Of a DNA stretch of 64,000 nt, positions 57,382 to 64,000 are shown piece by piece. The number at the start of each line of letters is the position of its first letter. Positions within the stretch are counted from its first letter, which is position 1. Location of the stretch: contig JABTTQ020003423.1 of NCBI GenBank assembly GCA_016081115.2, positions 124,001-188,000 on the forward strand, written 5' to 3'. Below the pieces are notes generated by a model. The model worked only from the letters and a program-made list of their open reading frames with translations, did no database searches and was not told the origin of the DNA. The translations under genes and the position numbers were made by a program. This stretch comes from Rehmannia glutinosa. Its lineage: Eukaryota > Streptophyta > Magnoliopsida > Lamiales > Orobanchaceae.

Positions 57382-58923
57382 TTCGATTAAAGAGGCTCTA
57401 AAGCGAGACAGATGCTCGCTCTAGCAAAGAAGCTATCAATAGTGAAATCGAGTCCATTCGCGAGAACCATACTTGGGAGTTGGTTGATCTCCCCATTTGG
57501 TCATAAACCTTTAGGATGTAAATGGATCCTAAAGAAGAAGTATAAAGCGAGATGGAACTATTGATAAGTATAAAGCACGCTTGTAGCTAAAAGGCTTTAA
57601 ACAAAAAGAAGTATATGACTTCTTTGACACCTATTCTCCAAGAACAAGGATTGCATCTATTCGGGTGCTTCTTTGCGATTGTTGCTTTGCACAATCTAGA
57701 GATTCATCGAGATGGACGTCAAGACGGGCGTTTCGAATGGAGAGATAGATCTTTGAAATATACATGGAACAACTTTGAAGGGTTTGTTGCACCTTGTTAA
57801 GAAAAGAAGGTGTGCAAGTTAATAAGATCCTTGTACGGACTGAAACAAGCTCCAAAACAATGGCATCTTAAGTTTGACAATACGATGTTGTCAAATGGAT
57901 TTAAAATCAACGAGTGTGATAAATGCGTATATGTCAAAGGGACATCGAAGCATTTGTCATAGTTTGTCTATACGTAGAGCGATTTGTTAATCATGGGCGT
58001 GAGTCATGATACTATCATGGAGACTAAAAAAGAATGTTAAAGAGGAACTTTGACATGAAAGATATGGGGCTATTTCTTGATGTAATCCTTGGGATAAAAA
58101 TTAGTATAACTCCTAATGGAATTATCTTGTCACATTCCCACTATGTGGAGAAAGTGCTCAAGAAATTCAATGCTTTTGACAATTCACCGTCAAAGACGCC
58201 CATTGATTTAAGTATAAATCGGTTGCTAATAAAGTAGAACCAGTGGCTCGGATGGAATACTCACGTATAATAGGCGATCGATGTACATCACAAATTGTAC
58301 ACGCCCGGACTTGGCCTACCCTCAGTAAATATGTTGAGTAGGTTCACGAGCAATCCAAGCCATGAGCATTGGAAAGCGTTAACCAGGGTGTTAAAATACT
58401 TGAAGTATACCTTGGATTATGGGCTATACTACTCAAGATATCCAAATTGTACTTGAAGGATATAGTGATCTTTAGTTGGATTTGATTCGAAAGATTCTTA
58501 TTCAACTAGTGGATGCATAATCACCATTGGAGGTGGTGCGCAGTATCGTGGAAGTCCACGAAGCAAATGTGTATAGCTCGGTCCACCATGGAATGCGAGT
58601 TTATAGCTTTGGATAAAGCTGGTGAAGAAGGAGAGTGGCTTGAAATTTTCGGAAGATATTCCATGTTGGGAAGCTTTGTGCCTTTCCGTGATGATTCGTG
58701 ATAGCCAAGCGGCTATAGGAAGTGCACAGAGCAATATGTATAACGGTAAGTCTAGACATATTCGTCGGAGACACAATACCGTTAGACAATTGATCTCAAA
58801 TGGTGTGATGTCAATTGACTACGAAAGTCAAAAGACAATTTGGCGAGATCCTTTGACAAAAGGAGTGAATCGAGATCAATTGGGTAAATTGCTAGAGGGA
58901 ATGGGCTTGAAGTCCACAAAGTA
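57382..58923 (+). pseudogene. Outer copia RT and RNase H, right half of the split pol
   Basis: Starts in the linker before RT, then EIESIRENHTWELVDLP-like and KWILKKKYK-like text near 57.44-57.55 kb. It continues with LIRSLYGLKQAPKQWHLKFD (57.82 kb), MLKRNFDMKDMG and SHSHYVEKVLKKFNAFDNSP (58034-58237) and RNase H segments IARSTMECEFIALDKAGEEG (58.57 kb), SRHIRRRHNTVRQLISNGVM (58.75 kb), ending GLKSTK and a stop at 58922-58924. The YVDD box near 57.97 kb is damaged. A 3' untranslated stretch of about 550 bp follows to the PPT. Confidence 0.85.
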
Positions 58924-59482
58924 AAAATAACTATCATAGTGGTAACCCAACCATGATGATCGGAGATCCCAAGAACTTGGTTCAATGGGAAAACTAAACT
59001 ATGAAGGTTATGTTGTAACACTTGGAAACAATGTTATAACCCATCCCTAGAAAGCAATACCAAGTGTTGAAAACCCGCAAAGTTGTGGTGAGGCTAAGTC
59101 ATTTGACTTTTAATGATTCCTACACCTCGTTGAGGTTGAGTATGGCGGGATACTCGGACAGGAGATCACCTATATAAGTGAGAAGTGCGGGCGCTTCAAA
59201 GTAACACTTATGAATCCAAAGTGGTGTCCATGGCGGAACGGACACAAAACATGAGAATGAAGGTGTTGAGACCTTATTGTGTTAATCTTTTGTTGACTCG
59301 GTATACACCGTGGAGAAATAGTTCAAGGCATTGCGTCCACTAAGCCGCCGGTGTACCGATGGTATTGACTACGGAAGGTTCAAAGCCATAAGCTACCTTT
59401 CCGAATGCAATATTGTCTCTTGAGGATCTGGTTTTGCGTGTCCGCATTCATGCATACATTAATTTCCACTCATGTGGGGGAT

Positions 59483-60531
59483 TGTTGGAAATTTTGGTTT
59501 TGATAAAGTGGGTGTCGACCCGACTTTGACCAATTTTTCGGTGGCTAAATATTTAATTCTCGGAGGAATTAAATTATATATTATTAATCCACGTTTCGAG
59601 TAGATGTTCGTAGTATTTTTATTTCTCAAAACCGAATTTCGGTGAGTGAGAAATTAATACACGAAGGTAGCCACATAAATGGGCATTATGTAAAGATTAT
59701 TTGAAGGGAGATGAAAGGCTTATACCTTATCCCACATGGAATACAAATCATAGTTTATCCTAGTTTATTTACTAGAAGGTGTTATTTGTTGTATAAACTA
59801 TAGCACAAGTGGATGATCACAAGTGGGCCACACGCGCGCGCGCCGCCCTTTCGGCCTGGCCCGGCGTGGGCGTGGGCGTGGGCTTGGGCATGGGCTGTGG
59901 ATGGGCATGGGCGGGTGCCCAGTCCACTAAAGTTTTGCCACTCGAAAATGGGCTTGGCCGGTTCGAGTGGCTGGATCAAGCTGTTGGAGAATGAATGACC
60001 GGACATTGTAGGTGTCGGTTTCGTGTAATTGGAGTTGTAACTCCTGCAGTGGTGGTCACCGAAGTTAGCCCACTACATGATCGTTATGCAAGAGTGGGGT
60101 GTAACACCTTGGTTGTTACAAGTGATTAATACCCACTACCAGCTTTTTTCTCCATGTGGATTGGTTGACTATATATATCATTTTGTGCATTGCGATTTGA
60201 GCTACAATTCTTACTCCATAAAAAGCATACACTCATATATTCTCGCATTCGCACTAAGTCCAAAGAACCAGTCTTGACATTTCTAGTTCGCAGTGCTTCG
60301 TGTTAGTGGTGCTACTACCGTAAGACGTAAGCCATTTCATCTTTGGAAGCAATACGTCAAACCGTGAGCACTAGCCGGGACGTAATTGCTTTGCGGAAAG
60401 AGATTCATCTCGACTCGGCTTTTGGAAGTTTTATTAACCAGTTGTAATAGTTAGTTCAATTTCTGTAATTTTCTGTTTCTGTAATTTGCCATTTTGAAGG
60501 CATTCCCTATTCTGTAACATTGTACTCTACA
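59483..60531 (+). repeat. 3' LTR of the outer copia element
   Basis: TGTTGGAAATTTTGG...GTACTCTACA, preceded by CATGTGGGGGAT (PPT). TATA box ACTATATATATCA near 60168-60179. It carries GGCGTGGGCGTGGGC repeats. Short frames here are repeat artefacts. Confidence 0.9.
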
Positions 60532-61564
60532 CTCACCTCTTAAGTTTCTTCTACAAACTTGTAGTCAAGTCTAGGTCCCTTGATTCTTCAAGAAATTTCT
60601 GTAGGAGTACCTCAACAAGAAAGATTCATCAATTTAGGAATTTGAGGTAGATGTTGGAAGTTTCAAGAAGAAAAAATGAAAATGGAAGAGAAGAATTTTC
60701 TTACCTTAGTTGTTGGAATTTTTGATCCTATGAGAGTAAAATCAAGAGAACTTTTGTGTTCTTGTGTTGGATGAGAGTATTGAGAGATTTTGTTAGTAGA
60801 AGGAGGATGAGATGAATTTTTCTTCCCAAGACTTGTGATGATCGATTTTTTTGTTGTAGAATGATTTTTGTTTGTTTTGGTTAAATGATGAGTTAGGATA
60901 ATAACTGGGAAAAATTAGGACATAAAGTAATAGGTAGGTTACTTTCTTAGGAACAATAGATTACTTTCTTAGGAACAATTGGCTAAAAGCTAATTTTTAG
61001 GGGGGAAATTTAAAATATATTTGTTTGACCAATTGTGATAATGGAGATTGTAGGAAAATTCTAAGATGTATGATTTTTTTTAAAAAAAAAAATATAAATA
61101 ACCTCCCTATTTAAAGGGTATTTTCGAAAATTAGAAAAAAATATATTTGGTTTTCTTTTCTTTTATAAAATTGAAAAAAATAAAATGTATAAATATTTAT
61201 ACTTAAATATTAAATTTTAAAATTAAAGATGTGAAATAAAATTTATGTATTTTAAAAAAATAAATTGGAAGTTGTTGGAGAAATGAATTATAGAATATAG
61301 TGAAATATTTGGATAGAGATTGGAATATACTCCTAATTTATTGAGGGTCCAATATTTCTAAAGTCGTAGTCATTCGATCAAGTATTAATACTAGAGGAGA
61401 ATATAAAATTGCTAAGCTCAAAAATGTGAAATGCGTAATTGACGTTGGAAGAAATAAATAAAAGTCGAGTCACGTTTCATTAATAATAGGTTTGTGATAC
61501 ATTGCCGAATAAATAATCACTACATAACACCGTATCTCACGTCGCTAAAATTCGGGGCGTCACA
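60532..61564. other. Right part of the solo-LTR host
   Basis: Non-coding and AT-rich. It carries a direct repeat TTACTTTCTTAGGAACAAT (60.94-60.98 kb) and ends in the inverted terminus CGGGGCGTCACA. Confidence 0.6.
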
Positions 61565-62229
61565 ATTGTCGAGGAGGGAAAGAACACTCCTGCGTGAGGA
61601 GAGTCGGAGACCAAAATATTCCCTACAATGAGGAACAATGCATTCTCCATTTGCAACCAACAAGATCACACGAACACATACCGGACACAAGCAACCACCA
61701 CTTGCTGCATTACATATACAACATACCTACTTACGGGCTTTGCCCTCAACCGGGGACTACAAAGAAACTACAAAAATAAAATAACAACAAAACAACATAA
61801 ATACCAAACTAACTAGAAAGGAAAAAACAAAATAAGAAGAAACTAAAACAACCCCCCTCCCTCCCTCTCTCTTTCCTAGATCCGCCATCGCATCCCATCT
61901 CCACCATCAGCCTTGACCGCGGTAGTAGTCGCCACTGCTCACCAATTCAAAGAGTCGAAACACCAATCAACCACCAAGAACCTGAAACCAACTCCTCTAA
62001 TGCAACAAATCGAGTGAAGCATCTCCACCTTGGGTTGGGGAAACATGGATGTAAACATCTGAAGAAAAGAAACCATGGAGTAGATAGGAGATCGACGACA
62101 GTCATTGTCAGCCAAGGCTGAGACTGGGGAAGTGGGGAGGCTTGGAGTAGAGAGGGAGAGAAATAATTCTGCAAATCTGTGCCAGAAAAAGAATATTTTA
62201 GAAAGAAGGGAAATAGTTGAAGTTTCTAA
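61565..62229. other. Target DNA right of the nest, no firm gene
   Basis: Starts with the second ATTGT. A pyrimidine-rich CCCCCCTCCCTCCCTCTCTC lies at about 61853-61872. Frames at 61594-61816 (+) and 61939-62235 (-, 98 codons) have no recognisable domain. The stretch may continue the retroposon-like sequence left of the nest (24384-24587). Confidence 0.4.
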
Positions 62230-62610
62230 GGGCATCTACAGTGGAAAAATCCCTCAAAGATTTTTCCACAGTTTTCTAAATGCCATGTCACCTTTCACAT
62301 CAAAAGTAAAACCTCACCATTTTACAAACCTTTTCCTACAATGGTTAAACCTATTTACAATTTTTTAATGGTCCCACCATGCAAATTACAAAATAATTAA
62401 AAAATAAACAAATATTAATTTCAACCTCTTTCTTCACACATGGCCCCACACCAACACCTTTTTACCTCATCTTCTCCTCCATAAATCGGTTCATAACTAG
62501 AAAGTGTGTCGTCCCTACAAACCCCAAATCCTCTCTTACAATGGTGAGGTTTTTGGTTGACATGGTTTTTCACGAAAAAACCCTCTAAAAACCTTACCAT
62601 TGGGTTGCCC
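62230..62610. mobile_element. Tourist-type MITE (PIF/Harbinger), TSD TAA
   Basis: Begins GGGCATCTACAGTGGAAAAA, ends TTACCATTGGGTTGCCC, and is flanked by TAA on both sides (62227-62229, 62611-62613). Termini of the GGGCA...CAGTGG type are characteristic. Confidence 0.8.
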
Positions 62611-62613
62611 TAA

Positions 62614-63892
62614 CTAGCTAAAAAGCTCAAACAAATTAATTCCAATTTTACTTTTTAAAAACACATGTAAATATATATCACTTTTTTTTTCCAAAATATT
62701 ATTCTATTAATGACTTTTTAATAGATTCATTCTCAATCCATTCTCCCAAAATCATATTTATAAGATACATAATACAGGTTAGGCAAGAACACATAAAAGA
62801 ATCACGATTATTGCAATCAAATACTGAAAGACACCAAACTAGCAAATGATAGGATAAATACATTTTTGATACTTTGACAAAATATATAATTGGACCTCAA
62901 GAGCATATTCTTTAGGATCTTCTCTTTGATGTGATATATACTTTATCATACATAACAAATCTAACTACAAAAAGAATACAATTATGCAGCAACAAATTAA
63001 ATTGAGGGAAAACTCTTAAAAGGGTTTCAAATTCAAGAGAGCTGCTGAACAAATCTCCATTTTTGCTTTCTTAGCTTTCAGAATTAATCTTCTCAACCAT
63101 TATGAATCAAAAGGTAACCAAAATACTTTTTTTTTTTCCTTTTTCTGCATTTAACTCATCTGATTTATTTGGTATACTTGTGTTTATATATTGATTTATC
63201 TGTACAAAGTTTAATTAAAATGTCAATTTTTTTTCTTAAATTATGAGTATTGCAATTAAGTGAGCCAAAACAACTTATCTTCCATTTGGTAATATAAATT
63301 GCAATTTTTTTTACCAACAAAACTTAATGGCAAATATTAGAATTTAAACTTGGAACAGATGAAATACTATGTTTGCATTTGTTTTGTGTGTATTATTATG
63401 ATCTTATGGTACTTGAATTTTAATTTTGTATTTTAACGAAGTTCATAATTATTACTTCTACAAGTTGAACTCAAAAATATTAACTTTAGATTTTTTTAAC
63501 GTAATGAGCTCAAGTTAGGCTTTAGTAAAGAAACTAAAGATAGAAGTTCTAGGCTTTTTTTTTCCTTTCTTTTTCTGGATAGTTATGTAATTGATACAAT
63601 TTGGGCCAGTAAACACTTTTAAGCAGCCATCCAATCTATCATTCAGGCCTTATTTAGAACAGGATATACAATCCCCGGCCCAAAGAAAATTCGAGATTAC
63701 AGCCCAAATGTTCAGGCCGACAAGACATAAATGTGGCCCACCACTCTAAAGATCATCTGCTGCCACGTTACGACAATCTCGTAATGAACCGCTATACCGT
63801 ACGCGATTTATGAAATCTTGTCCTAAATTTCACTTATTACGTGATTAATTTAATTGATTAAAGTCAATTAAAATTATGACTTATGATAAATA
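62614..63892. other. AT-rich DNA; possible 5' end of a gene near 63.1 kb
   Basis: A pyrimidine-rich leader ending CTTCTCAACCATT precedes ATG AAT CAA AAG at 63102-63113 and then GTAACC, which would be a splice donor. This could be a 5' UTR with a four-codon first exon, but no second exon is recognisable before the window ends. Confidence 0.25.
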
Positions 63893-64000
63893 CTAGCAAT
63901 CCACCCGTGCGATGCACGGATTATATATTAAAATAAATTTAATTTTGATATTTTAGTAGATTAAATTTAATAAATTATTTATAAAGCCAAATAACTATGG
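63893..64000 (-). mobile_element. 3' end of a second Helitron, runs off the window
   Basis: On the minus strand the hairpin CCGTGCATCGCACGG, then GTGGATTGCTAG, is followed by host T, matching the 3' end of the Helitron at 22539-24383. Only about 108 bp are in the window. Confidence 0.75.

Larger units (their letters stand above)
39928..60531 (+). mobile_element. Outer Ty1/copia retrotransposon, split, TSD CTCAC
   Basis: LTRs 39928-41000 and 59483-60531 with perfect duplication CTCAC (39923-39927 and 60532-60536). The body is gag, protease/integrase to 43393, then a 14-kb insertion, then RT/RNase H from 57382, a PPT (GTGGGGGAT) and the 3' LTR. Without the inner element it is about 6.6 kb. Order (integrase before RT) establishes Ty1/copia; the lineage is not assigned. 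Confidence 0.92.
24588..61564. mobile_element. Host of the nest: probable ~3.9-kb solo LTR, TSD ATTGT
   Basis: The left end TGTAAAGCCCCAGAAATTTG and right end TAAAATTCGGGGCGTCACA are imperfect inverted repeats (TG...CA), flanked by the perfect 5-bp duplication ATTGT (24583-24587 and 61565-61569). Without later insertions the element is 24588-25800 + 38288-39927 + 60532-61564, about 3.9 kb, without coding domains. A long solo LTR fits the 5-bp TSD, TG/CA ends and lack of genes. A non-autonomous TIR element is the alternative. Internal features are a 39-bp tandem array (25168-25341) and a run of degenerate repeats (38.4-39.3 kb). Confidence 0.7.

Noticed and set aside
59809..60006. Frames with alternating GVGVGLGMG/AWAWAWA peptides
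   Set aside because: Translations of GTGGGC hexamer repeats in the copia LTR.
24588..61564. Outer element as a giant TIR DNA transposon carrying the others as cargo
   Set aside because: Inner elements each have their own TSD, so they are later insertions. The 5-bp TSD and TG/CA ends favour an LTR, though a small TIR element is not fully excluded.

Overview
The window is nuclear DNA of a flowering plant, most likely an asterid of the order Lamiales. The clues are an intronless family-1 glycosyltransferase with the N-terminal signature of the Lamiales UGT88D clade, a two-exon membrane-associated kinase regulator (MAKR) gene, AT-rich intergenic DNA, and many plant transposon families. Only two host genes are convincing: the UGT at 6523-7911 (+) and the MAKR gene at 13059-14961 (-). 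A third gene may start near 63.1 kb, but the evidence is weak.

Layout. 1-3.8 kb: two Tat-like Ty3/gypsy elements in opposite orientation. The minus-strand one (gag, PBS, LTR) appears inserted into the other, whose antisense extra ORF (intron, own TATA box, MITE insertion) and 3' LTR remain. 3.9-24.4 kb: the gene-bearing part, dense in small non-autonomous elements whose target-site duplications (TSDs) can be read directly: hAT, Mutator, Stowaway and foldback MITEs, a tRNA-derived SINE and a 1.8-kb Helitron. 24.6-61.6 kb: one 37-kb nest. A long element read as a solo LTR (TSD ATTGT) contains an Athila-like Ty3/gypsy element (25801-38287, TSD ATTTT) and a Ty1/copia element (39928-60531, TSD CTCAC). 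That copia element is itself split by a 14-kb SIRE-like copia element (43394-57381). 61.6-64 kb: AT-rich DNA with a Tourist MITE and the 3' end of a second Helitron.

The retrotransposon coding regions are recognisable (gag, protease, integrase, RT, RNase H, extra 3' ORFs) but look frameshifted everywhere. Within each LTR pair the differences are mostly small indels or scrambles at CAG/CTG/CCG sites, not ordinary substitutions. This looks like consensus error at methylated CHG/CG cytosines, so many of the breaks may be artefacts and the elements may be young and intact.

No new multi-gene system is visible. The most notable biology is the UGT, which has lost three normally conserved features (catalytic Asp to His, PSPG position 22 to Gln, C-terminal frameshift), together with the readable nest of insertions and the antisense spliced ORF of the Tat element.
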